DNA of 64,000 bases, from NCBI GenBank assembly GCA_029688905.1, contig JARULB010000007.1, positions 124,001 through 188,000 on the forward strand, in the 5' to 3' direction. Position 1 is the first letter of the stretch; each line of letters starts with the position of its first letter. This stretch comes from Balneolales bacterium ANBcel1. Lineage in GTDB: Bacteria > Bacteroidota > Rhodothermia > Balneolales > Natronogracilivirgulaceae. Shown piece after piece: positions 17,091-25,318 of the stretch. A program made the position numbers and the translations under genes. The notes under the pieces were generated by a model. That model had not been told where the DNA came from, made no database searches, and was given only the letters and a program-made list of their open reading frames with translations.

Positions 17091-18476
17091 ATGAAGTCTA
17101 TGATACCAAAGAGATGGCCAGGCAGAACGGCCGCGATTTTATCAGCCTTACTGCTGTTGCCGGGCATAAGCCTGGCCTCCGACGGCACATACGACACACT
17201 GGAGGCGTTCAAGGCGTCTGCGGAGTATGCCGTCTTTGTAATTGACAACTTATGGATTCTTCTGGCTGCAGCCATGGTTTTTATCATGCACCTTGGCTTT
17301 GCAACGGTTGAAAGCGGGATGTCCCAGGGTAAGAATTCCATTAATGTCATTTACAAAAACGTGTTTATTCTTACGACCGGGATTCTGACCTACGCAGTTA
17401 TTGGGTTTCAGTTGATGTACCCCGGAGATTTCAATGGTATCCTTGGATTCGGAGGATTTGGAATTGGAGTGGATGAGTCCGATCCTGTCGGGATGTTTAC
17501 TCCTGCCTATGGTGAAGAGATGACCATCTATGCCGATTTCATCTTTCAGGCCATGTTCGCAGCAACCGCCGCCACCATCGTATCCGGTGCCGTAACCGGA
17601 AGAATCAAAATCTCCGCTTTCATGATCTTCGGTGCGCTGTTGGTGGCGTTTTGCTACCCGATAACCGGTAGCTGGGTCTGGGGCGGAGGCTGGCTTGACG
17701 GACTTGGATTCTACGATTTCGCTGGATCCACACTGGTTCATGGGGTTGGCGGTGCTGCCGGACTGGCCTGTGTCATTATTCTCGGCCCGCGAATCGGCAA
17801 ATTTTTTAACGGCACATCCCATAGTATCCCCGGACACAGCGTTCCCCTTGCCACCGTCGGAGTTTTCCTGCTCTGGTTCGGCTGGTTCGGTTTCAACGGC
17901 GGATCCGTGCTCAGTGCCGATCCTGTAGAAGTGTCCTATGTATTTGTCACCACAGCCATTGCCGCCTCCGCAGGCGCACTTCTGGCCATGCTTACCGCCA
18001 GAATTGTGATTAAGAAGCTGGATGCCGAAATGGCTCTGAACGGCATTCTCGCCGGGCTGGTTGGTATCACCGCCGGTGCAGACGTAATTTCACCGCAGAT
18101 GGCCGGAGTTGTCGGTGGAATCTCCGGCATCATCGTGGTTCTCTCCATCCTTATGTTCGACAAACTGAAGATTGATGACCCGGTAGGTGCCATTTCCGTG
18201 CATGGCGTTTGCGGTATTTGGGGAACACTTGCTGTAGGTATCTTCTCTGCCGCAGGTACAGTCGGTATCCAGCTGCTTGGAGTGGTAGCAATTTATGGAA
18301 CCACGTTCCTCTTCTCCCTCGCCGTATTCGCAGCCATTAATGCCGTGATGGGTGTCAGGGTCTCGAAGGAATACGAAACCCGCGGTCTCGACCTTTCCGA
18401 ACACGGAGTGGCCGCATACCCGAACTTTACGATGATTGACTCCAGCTTTATTGGAGCGAAATCAGATCCAACCTGA
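17091..18476 (+). CDS. amt: Ammonium transporter (Amt family)
   Basis: This 461-residue membrane protein has a cleavable-looking N-terminal signal (to about residue 30, LPGISLAS) followed by 11 transmembrane helices. Family marks are GFATVESGM, DFAGSTLVHGVGG and GAISVHGVCGIWG; the twin pore histidines are His217 and His371. It conducts ammonia/ammonium into the cell. No glnK/glnB PII gene lies next to it, unlike the usual amtB-glnK arrangement. A strong intrinsic terminator follows 30 bases after the stop. Confidence 0.96.
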   Translation: MKSMIPKRWPGRTAAILSALLLLPGISLASDGTYDTLEAFKASAEYAVFVIDNLWILLAAAMVFIMHLGFATVESGMSQGKNSINVIYKNVFILTTGILTYAVIGFQLMYPGDFNGILGFGGFGIGVDESDPVGMFTPAYGEEMTIYADFIFQAMFAATAATIVSGAVTGRIKISAFMIFGALLVAFCYPITGSWVWGGGWLDGLGFYDFAGSTLVHGVGGAAGLACVIILGPRIGKFFNGTSHSIPGHSVPLATVGVFLLWFGWFGFNGGSVLSADPVEVSYVFVTTAIAASAGALLAMLTARIVIKKLDAEMALNGILAGLVGITAGADVISPQMAGVVGGISGIIVVLSILMFDKLKIDDPVGAISVHGVCGIWGTLAVGIFSAAGTVGIQLLGVVAIYGTTFLFSLAVFAAINAVMGVRVSKEYETRGLDLSEHGVAAYPNFTMIDSSFIGAKSDPT

Positions 18477-18505
18477 TCCTTCCCCAACAATAAAATGCTT
18501 CACAG

Positions 18506-18543
18506 AAAAGCCATTCCGCCTGAAAACGGAATGGCTTTTTTTA
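18506..18543 (+). terminator. Intrinsic terminator of amt, possibly bidirectional
   Basis: A 13-bp perfect stem (AAAAGCCATTCCG, 18506-18518, with CGGAATGGCTTTT, 18527-18539) with an 8-base loop runs into a T-tract. It ends the amt transcript. The 3' T-tract overlaps the stop codon of the convergent rarA gene, and the A-rich 5' arm could also terminate rarA transcripts. Confidence 0.92.
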
Positions 18544-19887
18544 TTTCTTGCTGTCAGTGCCGGTTTGAATCTGCCGGAGCCGTTCCCAGCGCCGCGCCTC
18601 CAGCCCCTGATCTCCCGGCTCATACCAGCGCGCACTCTTGAGTGAATCCGGCAGGTACTGCTGCTCCACCCAGTGACCGGGATACAGATGAGGATATTTG
18701 TACTGATCCGACGGATTATCACTCTCCATGTAACGCGCCTTTTTCGAATTGGCAGTCTTGTCTCTGAGATGATCCGGCACAGGCCTGGTTCCCTTCTCCC
18801 TGTGCTCCTGCGATACTGCAAAAATCGCTCCGGTGCTGTTGCTTTTTGGCGCCAGCGCCAAATGCAGACAGGCATGAGATAAAAAATAGAACCCTTCCGG
18901 CATTCCGCACTTCTCAAACGCCTCATGGGCGCTGTTAACAACTGAGAGCGCATGGGGATCGGCCAACCCGACATCCTCTGATGCGAATATGAGCAGACGC
19001 CGAAATACAAAATTCGGATCTTCTCCACCCTCCAGCATGGCGGTCATCCAGTAAAGCGAAGCATCCGGATCAGACCCGCGCAGCGATTTGATCATTGCCG
19101 AGGCAAAATGATAATGCTCATCACCGGTGCGGTCGTACCGCAGATAGCGCTTCTGAATGGATTCCCTGGCTACATCCAGATCCACTCTCTTGACGCCATC
19201 CTCCCCCTCACTGCTGGTGAGCACCGCCATTTCAAGAGCGTTCAGCGCATGGCGGATATCACCGCCTGAATACTCGGTAAAATAGTCGAGCGCCTCCCCC
19301 GTAACGGTGACCGAATACGCCCCAAGTCCACGCTCCCTGTCGGCAAGTGCCCGCTCAAGCAGCAATCGGACATCCCCGGCATCGAACGGATGCAGCTCGA
19401 AAAGCTGACAGCGTGAGAGCAGGGGTCCGACCAGCGAATAGAACGGATTAAGTGTGGTTGCACCGATCAGCGTGATCAATCCGGATTCGATATGAGGCAG
19501 CAGCGCGTCCTGTTGCGCCTTGTTCCAGCGGTGAATCTCATCCACAAAAAGAATGGTTTTCTTGTGATAGAGTTTTTGCAACTCCCCCGCCTTGTGCACC
19601 ACCTCGCGAAACTCTTTTACCCCGTCAAGTACCGCGTTAAGAATCACAAAGTCCGCGTCAATTTCCCTGGAAATAACATGTGCCAGCGTGGTTTTACCAC
19701 TGCTCGGCGGACCGTAAAAAATCATGGATCCAATCCGGCCGCTTTCAATCATCCGACGCAACAGCTTTCCCTCTCCGATCAGATGCGACTGACCCGCATA
19801 CTCCTCTACCGAAACAGGGCGCATCCTTGTAGCCAGAGGCCCACTCTTCATACTCCTGCCCTTCTCCGAGTCGTCGAACAGATCCAT
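18541..19887 (-). CDS. rarA: Replication-associated recombination protein A (RarA/MgsA AAA+ ATPase)
   Basis: This protein of about 448 residues begins with MRPVSVEEYAGQSHL, typical of RarA. It has Walker A GPPSSGKTT, Walker B ILFVDEIHR, sensor 1 IGATTLNPF, and the C-terminal tetramerisation region (SLRGSDPDASLYW, EDVGLADP, YKYPHLYPGHWV). RarA acts at stalled replication forks with SSB and RecA. I use the ATG at 19887 because MDLFDDS precedes the conserved core directly; the frame upstream runs into the arsR 3' region. Its stop overlaps the amt terminator. Confidence 0.95.
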   Translation of the reverse strand: MDLFDDSEKGRSMKSGPLATRMRPVSVEEYAGQSHLIGEGKLLRRMIESGRIGSMIFYGPPSSGKTTLAHVISREIDADFVILNAVLDGVKEFREVVHKAGELQKLYHKKTILFVDEIHRWNKAQQDALLPHIESGLITLIGATTLNPFYSLVGPLLSRCQLFELHPFDAGDVRLLLERALADRERGLGAYSVTVTGEALDYFTEYSGGDIRHALNALEMAVLTSSEGEDGVKRVDLDVARESIQKRYLRYDRTGDEHYHFASAMIKSLRGSDPDASLYWMTAMLEGGEDPNFVFRRLLIFASEDVGLADPHALSVVNSAHEAFEKCGMPEGFYFLSHACLHLALAPKSNSTGAIFAVSQEHREKGTRPVPDHLRDKTANSKKARYMESDNPSDQYKYPHLYPGHWVEQQYLPDSLKSARWYEPGDQGLEARRWERLRQIQTGTDSKK

Positions 19888-19912
19888 AGTAACGCGTCCG
19901 TAATTCAGTGCG

Positions 19913-20212
19913 CTATTGTGTGCTGCAGCGCTCCATAATCTCAATGATCTGGGTTATCTGGCGATGCTTCAATTCATAACGCATATTCTTGCCTTCTCTT
20001 GTCGAAATCAGCACCCCCTTGTTCTTGAGTATTCCAAGATGATGCGAAGCAACCGCCTGCTCCACGTCAAGCTTCTCGTGTATTTCGGATACCGACAGCT
20101 TCTCGTGCTCTTCCAGCAGCTCAATGATCGCGATTCTGAGCGGATGAGCTATAGCCTTCAGTATTGAAGCACATTTTTCAAGTTTAAAAACGCCTGTTTT
20201 TGCATCCAGCAT
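19913..20212 (-). CDS. ArsR-family winged-helix repressor of the sulfur module
   Basis: This 99-residue ArsR/SmtB-type regulator has the HPLRIAIIELL helix, SVSEIHEKL, the recognition helix AVASHHLGILKN, and a beta wing (GVLISTREGKNMRYEL). Its only cysteines are Cys14 and Cys96, near the two ends. The ELCVC metal site of arsenic sensors is absent, so a redox or persulfide signal (as in BigR/SqrR) is possible but inferred. AAGGA lies 7 bases before the ATG. An AT-rich palindrome sits about 35 bases upstream, consistent with autoregulation. It is the last gene of the co-directional sulfur group. Confidence 0.85.
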   Translation of the reverse strand: MLDAKTGVFKLEKCASILKAIAHPLRIAIIELLEEHEKLSVSEIHEKLDVEQAVASHHLGILKNKGVLISTREGKNMRYELKHRQITQIIEIMERCSTQ

Positions 20213-20233
20213 CAGCTTATCCTTTTGTATTAA

Positions 20234-20265
20234 AATATATACATATCATATATATGAAATATATA
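20234..20265. promoter_or_regulatory. AT-rich palindromic operator candidate upstream of arsR
   Basis: This run of alternating A/T bases contains the perfect 10-base palindrome CATATATATG (20247-20256) with further ATAT repeats on both sides. It lies 35-45 bases before the arsR start, where ArsR-family repressors commonly bind. The same core recurs at 41179-41188, and a related inverted repeat lies upstream of the sulfur operon at 24896-24917. Confidence 0.5.
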
Positions 20266-20385
20266 GTTTCCTGACTATAAATCAAAATAACCGGTGACTG
20301 CAGGACGGCTACCAATTATTACACCATTACGAAGCTTCCATTTCAGCTTCCTATCAGGCCAACGGCTGTAGACGGAATCCGGCCG

Positions 20386-22143
20386 TTACACTCTTTGCCC
20401 CTCCTCTTTGAAGAAGGAATCGATAGCATCCTGAATTTCAAGATGTGTGAAGGGGTTCGAAACCGTGCCATCACCGGTGGCAGATTTTGGCTCCAGTCGT
20501 TTCATCTCGAGCGGATCTTCACCGTTTTCGGGAGACTCCGATCCGAAATCGCATCGCGTGAGCATATCCCGAACCGGGCCGTGTACTGCTGCAAAACGGA
20601 GTGATACTCCCTCGCTATCCAGCTCTTCCTTCAGCTCCATCAGCATGTGTACCCCGGTGGTATCGATGGAGTTGATACCGGAGGCATCCAGCACCAGCAG
20701 TCTGAGATCCGGTTTCTTCGCGGCTGCAAAACGTATCACCGTTTCCTTGAAGAAATCGGCATTTGCATAAAACAGAGGTGCGTCAAAACGGATGACCAGG
20801 ATGTCGTCCCTGTCGCGGGCATCGCTGAAGCGCGCCAGGTTCCGGTAAAGCCTGGTCCCGGGAAGTTGTCCGAGGCGGGCCACATGGGGTTTGCTGCTGT
20901 GGTAGATCACCACTCCCAAAGAGGCAACCACACCGGTCAAAATTCCCTGTTCAATGCCAACAAAAAGTGTCACCAGAAACGTGACGGCCATCATAGCGAA
21001 ATCATCTTTCCTGGCCTTCCAAAGAAACCGCATTTCGCCGGTATCAATCAGGCCGAGCACTGCGGTAACAATGATGGCGCCGAGTACTGCATTGGGCAGA
21101 TAGTAAAACAACGGAGTAAGAAAAAGCAGGGTTAGTCCCACCAGCAGCGCACTGATAATGCTTGCCATTCCCGATTTGGCCCCGGCCTGGTCGTTTACCG
21201 CCGAACGCGAGAATCCTCCCGTAACCGGAAATGCCTGAAAAAAGGAGCCGCCCAGATTGGCACTTCCGAGGGCTACCAGTTCCTGATTGGCATCCAGTTT
21301 ATAATCGCGGTGGCGGGCCTGAATGGAGCGGGCAACGGCGATGGATTCCATGAATCCTACCAGGGAGATGGCAACAGCCATGGGCAGCAGGCTGTAGACC
21401 GCATCCATCCCGATCTCGGGAATACCAAAGCCGGGCAACCCTGTGGGAACTTCGCCAATGATTCCGATCCCGGCCCGATCCCATCCTGTAAGCGCGATGA
21501 TTCCTATGCCCGCCGCTACAACAACAAGCGCTGCCGGCAGACGGCGATTCCATCGCTTTAGGCCCATGAGGACTGCGATGGCGCCCAGGCCCAGGGCTGC
21601 AGTCCCGGGGTGGATATCCGACCGCATCCGAATGATATCGAATATGGTCTGATGGATATGCTTCGAGCTCTCTATCGGGATACCCAAAATATTGTGCGCC
21701 TGACTGAATGCGATGATCAGTGCCGTTGCCGCGACAAATCCGGTTATGACCGGATGGGAGAGAAAGTTCACCAGAAAGCCCATCCTGAACAGGCCCATGC
21801 CAATCTGGATGACGCCCACCATGAACGCCAGCAAAATGGCAAGCTGGATATACTCATTGCTCCCAGGCTCCGCCAAATCAGCTACGCCCGCCGCAACCAG
21901 GAGAGCCACAACGGCAACCGGACCAACACCCAACTGCCGAGACGTGCCCATCACACCGTAGATAAACAACGGTACCAGCGCAGCATACAGTCCGTATACC
22001 GGAGGAAGCCCGGCAATAAGCGCATACGCCATTGCCTGGGGAATCAGCATGACGCCAACGGTCAGACCCGCCGCCAGGTCGCCTTTAAGCATTCCCGAAT
22101 GATACTCGGGCAGCCAGGACAATATGGGAAGATATCGTTTCAC
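20386..22143 (-). CDS. SulP-family anion transporter with C-terminal STAS domain
   Basis: This membrane protein of about 585 residues belongs to SLC26/SulP. Family features are LKGDLAAGLTVGVMLIPQAMAYA, GTSRQLGVGPVAVV, an approximately 12-14-helix core, VTGGFSRSAVN, and a cytoplasmic STAS domain (around LLVLDASGINSIDTTG). It moves sulfate, bicarbonate or similar anions. I propose the GTG at 22143 (VKRYLPILSWLPEY), which matches the usual SulP N-terminus; the next in-frame start is 126 bases upstream at 22269 and adds residues unlike the family. Its place beside a persulfide dioxygenase suggests movement of a sulfur oxyanion, which is inference. Confidence 0.92.
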   Translation of the reverse strand: MKRYLPILSWLPEYHSGMLKGDLAAGLTVGVMLIPQAMAYALIAGLPPVYGLYAALVPLFIYGVMGTSRQLGVGPVAVVALLVAAGVADLAEPGSNEYIQLAILLAFMVGVIQIGMGLFRMGFLVNFLSHPVITGFVAATALIIAFSQAHNILGIPIESSKHIHQTIFDIIRMRSDIHPGTAALGLGAIAVLMGLKRWNRRLPAALVVVAAGIGIIALTGWDRAGIGIIGEVPTGLPGFGIPEIGMDAVYSLLPMAVAISLVGFMESIAVARSIQARHRDYKLDANQELVALGSANLGGSFFQAFPVTGGFSRSAVNDQAGAKSGMASIISALLVGLTLLFLTPLFYYLPNAVLGAIIVTAVLGLIDTGEMRFLWKARKDDFAMMAVTFLVTLFVGIEQGILTGVVASLGVVIYHSSKPHVARLGQLPGTRLYRNLARFSDARDRDDILVIRFDAPLFYANADFFKETVIRFAAAKKPDLRLLVLDASGINSIDTTGVHMLMELKEELDSEGVSLRFAAVHGPVRDMLTRCDFGSESPENGEDPLEMKRLEPKSATGDGTVSNPFTHLEIQDAIDSFFKEEGQRV

Positions 22144-22301
22144 TTCAATTGCGTGTGTCAGGAATTGGCACGCCAATATCTCGGAACATGGCGCCGCATC
22201 CCTTGTATTATTTTGTGATTCCGTTTTCTTCCGGCCGGGCAGATAAGCCGCTGCAAAGGCGACTATCAACCATTCTGCCCGGAAACCGGAGCTTAAAGGG
22301 G

Positions 22302-22334
22302 AAAAAAGGGCCCCGGGAATTCAGCCCGGAGCCC
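22302..22334 (-). terminator. Intrinsic terminator after the persulfide dioxygenase gene
   Basis: On the minus strand a GC-rich stem (GGGCTCCGGG with CCCGGGGCCC, one mismatch) closes a 6-base loop and is followed by TTTTTT. It lies 22 bases after the dioxygenase stop and 160 bases before the SulP start. Transcription of the upstream sulfur genes should mostly stop here. Confidence 0.85.
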
Positions 22335-22355
22335 ACAAAACAAACGGCGGCTTAA

Positions 22356-23783
22356 TCAGCCGGCAATCGTTTCATTATTATTGAACCAGGCGGCAAAGTC
22401 ACCATCAACATAGGCAACTTCGTGGCCGAATCTCTGGACCAGTGCGGCCGCAACTGCCGATCTTCCACCCGCTGAGCAGTGGACATATACGGTTTTTCCA
22501 TTGGGCTCCACCTCATCGATGCGTTCAAGGAGGCGGGTATGCGGGATGTTTTTCGCACCCTCGATATGCCCCTCGGCAAACTCCGATGCTTTACGAACAT
22601 CCAGCACGTAGGAGTCATCCTCAAACAGCTTGTTGCCATCCTCCTGGAAGTTAAGGTGAGGAATCGCTGTTGCCGCACTGTTAGCGTCGAGCCACTGCTC
22701 GTACTCCCCGACAGGGATGTAACCCTCGATTTTGTCCAGACCGACATTAATCAGGTCACGCACAGCATCCTCGAGGTTTTCCTCGTCGATCACCAGGTAG
22801 ATCGGTTGCTCTTCGGTGACATAGGAACCGGCAGTGGTATTGAACTGCTTGTCGAGTGGTGAGAAGATTGCGCCCTTCAGATGCCCGTTCATGAACGCTT
22901 CCCGGCCGCGTGTGTCGATGAGCGCTACTTCGCGATTGTTCTCAAACCCGGAGAGTTGGGAAACATCCGTCTTGGGAGGGATGGGGAGTCCGCCAAGGAC
23001 TGGTGGACCCATTTTATTATCCCGCTTCATCTGCTTAAAATAGAGCGGGGGCTCAGGCTGCCCTTCCAGAATGAAGTTCACGAAATTCTCCTCCGAACTG
23101 GCTTCACGCAATGAGGCGTTGAAGTTCATTTCGTAGCCGACCGTACTTTTAGGCACGGCCCCCAAAGCCTTGCCGCATGCGCTGCCGGCTCCGTGTCCGG
23201 GCCAGACCTGCATATACTCCGGCATGGTTTTGAATTTCTCAAGCGACTTGTAGAGCGTCTGTGCGGAAGGTTTCATGACGTCCTTCATGCCTGCGGCCGA
23301 CTCCAGCAGATCCGGACGACCCACATCACCCACAAACACAAAATCTCCGGTAGTCACACCCATGGGCTTGTCAGCACCGCCTCCTTTGTCTGTAACCGAG
23401 AAAATCAGGTGCTCGGGCGTGTGTCCCGGTGTGTGGATGGCGCGGATTTCGATATTCCCTATCATGAACGTATCGCCATCCTTGAGCAGCTCGTAATTGT
23501 AATCGCTGCCAATCAGCCATTCGTACTTCCAGTCGGCATCGCCCTCGTCGGAAGCGTACACTTTTACTCCCCGCTCGGCCAGTTCCCGGAGTCCGGAAAT
23601 ATAGTCGGCATGAATGTGCGTATCGGCGCCTGCCGTGATGTTCAGCTTCTCCTTTTCCGCAATATCATAGTACTGCTGGACATCCCGCATGGGATCAATC
23701 ACAACGGTTTCACCGGTTTTCTGGCAACCGATCATATATGAGTATTGCGCGAGTTTTGGATCGAAGATTTGACGGAAAAACAT
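22356..23783 (-). CDS. Persulfide dioxygenase-rhodanese fusion (ETHE1-like metallo-beta-lactamase fold)
   Basis: This 475-residue protein has an N-terminal ETHE1-type metallo-beta-lactamase domain: THIHADYISG (His56, His58, Asp60), TPGHTPEH (His121), GDVGRPDL (Asp153) and WPGHGAGSACG (His197). Two rhodanese domains follow. The first (about 283-365) lacks the active-site cysteine. The second has VHCSAGGRS with Cys436. Such fusions oxidise glutathione or other low-molecular-weight persulfide to sulfite and transfer sulfane sulfur. AAGGAG lies 6 bases before the ATG. It follows two YeeE/YedE-type genes in an apparent operon and is closed by a terminator. Confidence 0.94.
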   Translation of the reverse strand: MFFRQIFDPKLAQYSYMIGCQKTGETVVIDPMRDVQQYYDIAEKEKLNITAGADTHIHADYISGLRELAERGVKVYASDEGDADWKYEWLIGSDYNYELLKDGDTFMIGNIEIRAIHTPGHTPEHLIFSVTDKGGGADKPMGVTTGDFVFVGDVGRPDLLESAAGMKDVMKPSAQTLYKSLEKFKTMPEYMQVWPGHGAGSACGKALGAVPKSTVGYEMNFNASLREASSEENFVNFILEGQPEPPLYFKQMKRDNKMGPPVLGGLPIPPKTDVSQLSGFENNREVALIDTRGREAFMNGHLKGAIFSPLDKQFNTTAGSYVTEEQPIYLVIDEENLEDAVRDLINVGLDKIEGYIPVGEYEQWLDANSAATAIPHLNFQEDGNKLFEDDSYVLDVRKASEFAEGHIEGAKNIPHTRLLERIDEVEPNGKTVYVHCSAGGRSAVAAALVQRFGHEVAYVDGDFAAWFNNNETIAG

Positions 23784-23827
23784 GGTTATCTCCTTTTTTG
23801 GTTGTTATTTATGAAGTTCTTTATCGT

Positions 23828-24244
23828 TTAATGGGGAAGGCTCTCACGGAACGCACCGTAAACATAGGTTCCTGCCAGCGCCGCCAGAATGGGTACTATA
23901 AAAATCGTGATACCACTTCCGAAAAGGGCAAAAAGCGGGGCGGGACATGCACCGGTGAAGGCCCACCCAAATCCAAACAGGGTACCACCGATCACATATC
24001 GTTTCTTCTGTGTGAAGTCTTTTGGCGGAATGCTAATCGGGGCACCTTCCTTGTCCCTCAGATTCCATTTTTTGATGATTTGTATTGAAATCATTGCTAC
24101 CAGCACGGCGCTGCCCAGCACACCGTACATGTGAAAATCCTGGAATCGAAACATTTCCTGGATGCGGAACCAGGATATTACCTCGGCTTTCGTCAGTATG
24201 AAGCCGAACAGAACGCCTACAATCAGATACTTGATGTAATTCAT
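23828..24244 (-). CDS. YeeE/YedE-family membrane protein, short form (DUF6691-like)
   Basis: This 138-residue protein has about four transmembrane helices and the family motif GFGWAFTGACPAP, with a conserved Cys in a membrane half-repeat. It starts MNYIKYLIVGVLFGF, a typical N-terminus. YeeE/YedE proteins carry sulfur species such as thiosulfate across the membrane through cysteines. Here two short halves are encoded side by side and may form one transporter. The frame is open upstream to 24481, but that part is antisense-like and overlaps the partner gene; the ATG at 24244 fits. Confidence 0.88.
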   Translation of the reverse strand: MNYIKYLIVGVLFGFILTKAEVISWFRIQEMFRFQDFHMYGVLGSAVLVAMISIQIIKKWNLRDKEGAPISIPPKDFTQKKRYVIGGTLFGFGWAFTGACPAPLFALFGSGITIFIVPILAALAGTYVYGAFRESLPH

Positions 24245-24270
24245 AGTAATAAACCGTTGAATTTTGGGGA

Positions 24271-24831
24271 TTAAAAGATCAGGGGATAGAGAAGGTGGGT
24301 GACGATGAGTCCCCCGATAAAAAAGCTTACCGCTGCGGTAACCGAAGCCAGCTGCAGGTTGGAAATACCGCTGATGGCGTGGCCGGAAGTGCATCCGCCG
24401 GCATACCTTGCACCGAACCCTACCAGAAAGCCGCCGAGTACCATTACAATGAGCCCCTGAGCCGTTAGAAGATTGCCCCATGAAAATATATCAGAGGGGA
24501 CGAATCCCGAAAAATCAGTTACTCCCAGGTACTGCAAATCAGCTATCGTTGAAGCCGACAAAGCGATGGGTTCCGGATTCTGGAATACATATCCACCGAG
24601 GAATCCTCCGATAAAGACTCCAAGAACCAGAACCAGGTTCCACATTCCCTCGGACTTCCAGTCATATTTGAAAAAAGGAATGTTGCCGGGCACGCATGCC
24701 GCACATGTGTGCCTGAGGCTTGAGGAGATTCCAAATTGCTTGTTGCCCAGAAAGAGCAGCAGGGGAACAAATAACCCGATAACGGGACCGGCCACATACC
24801 AGGGCCAGGGCTGTGTTAACAATTCAAACAT
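24271..24831 (-). CDS. YeeE/YedE-family membrane protein, long half
   Basis: This 186-residue membrane protein has about five transmembrane segments, a loop with [10 protein letters not shown], and the family motif [16 protein letters not shown] with its conserved cysteine. It is the first gene of the sulfur operon; its partner starts 26 bases downstream. By family it should import or move thiosulfate or a sulfane-sulfur compound that the downstream dioxygenase-rhodanese can process. An AT-rich inverted repeat is centred about 75 bases upstream of the start. Confidence 0.9.
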   Translation of the reverse strand: MFELLTQPWPWYVAGPVIGLFVPLLLFLGNKQFGISSSLRHTCAACVPGNIPFFKYDWKSEGMWNLVLVLGVFIGGFLGGYVFQNPEPIALSASTIADLQYLGVTDFSGFVPSDIFSWGNLLTAQGLIVMVLGGFLVGFGARYAGGCTSGHAISGISNLQLASVTAAVSFFIGGLIVTHLLYPLIF

Positions 24832-25318
24832 ATCATATCCTGTTTGGTGATAATTGATATTAGAAATAAGCGCATTCTGTCTTCATTGATAATATACATA
24901 TATAAATATCTATATGTCAAGCAATGCAAGCTATCATCCGGTTAGATTTTCTTAATTATTTACCCTTGCTCGTACACCGGCAGACGGATCACAGCCGATA
25001 ACCGGGGAGCCGGAGGAGTGTTTCAAAGAATGAGTCTCGTTCCCTTATGTTGTATGGAAATTCACTTTACAGATCCACCCCGGCCGACTGGAAGTACCGG
25101 CCGACACGTTCTATAATTACGTAACATGCGAAAATTAGGAGCTGTTCCCTGTCCTGTTCTTTGTGGCGATCACTCAAGTTGATGAATCTTGAGCGGGATC
25201 AGGATAATATAACCTGATATCTTCATTGAAAAAGAGGATAAGCACACTATGGTGCTATAAGAGCGTTTCTGAACCGTTCTTAAATTGGGACAGGATCTCT
25301 TTGCGTATAATTGAGGCT
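24832..25318. other. Intergenic region between the sulfur operon and the DUF6544-like gene
   Basis: These 487 bases hold the sulfur operon promoter and the inverted repeat at 24896-24917. They also contain a small GC hairpin near 25078-25103 (GGCCG...CGGCC). I find no convincing coding frame and no T-tract terminator for the gene ending at 25319. Confidence 0.4.
24896..24917. promoter_or_regulatory. AT-rich inverted repeat upstream of the sulfur operon
   Basis: ACATATA (24896-24902) and TATATGT (24911-24917) form an exact inverted repeat with an 8-base AT-rich spacer, 65-86 bases upstream of the first YeeE-type gene. The spacing and composition suit an ArsR-family operator and resemble the palindrome in front of the arsR gene at 19913-20212. 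Confidence 0.5.
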
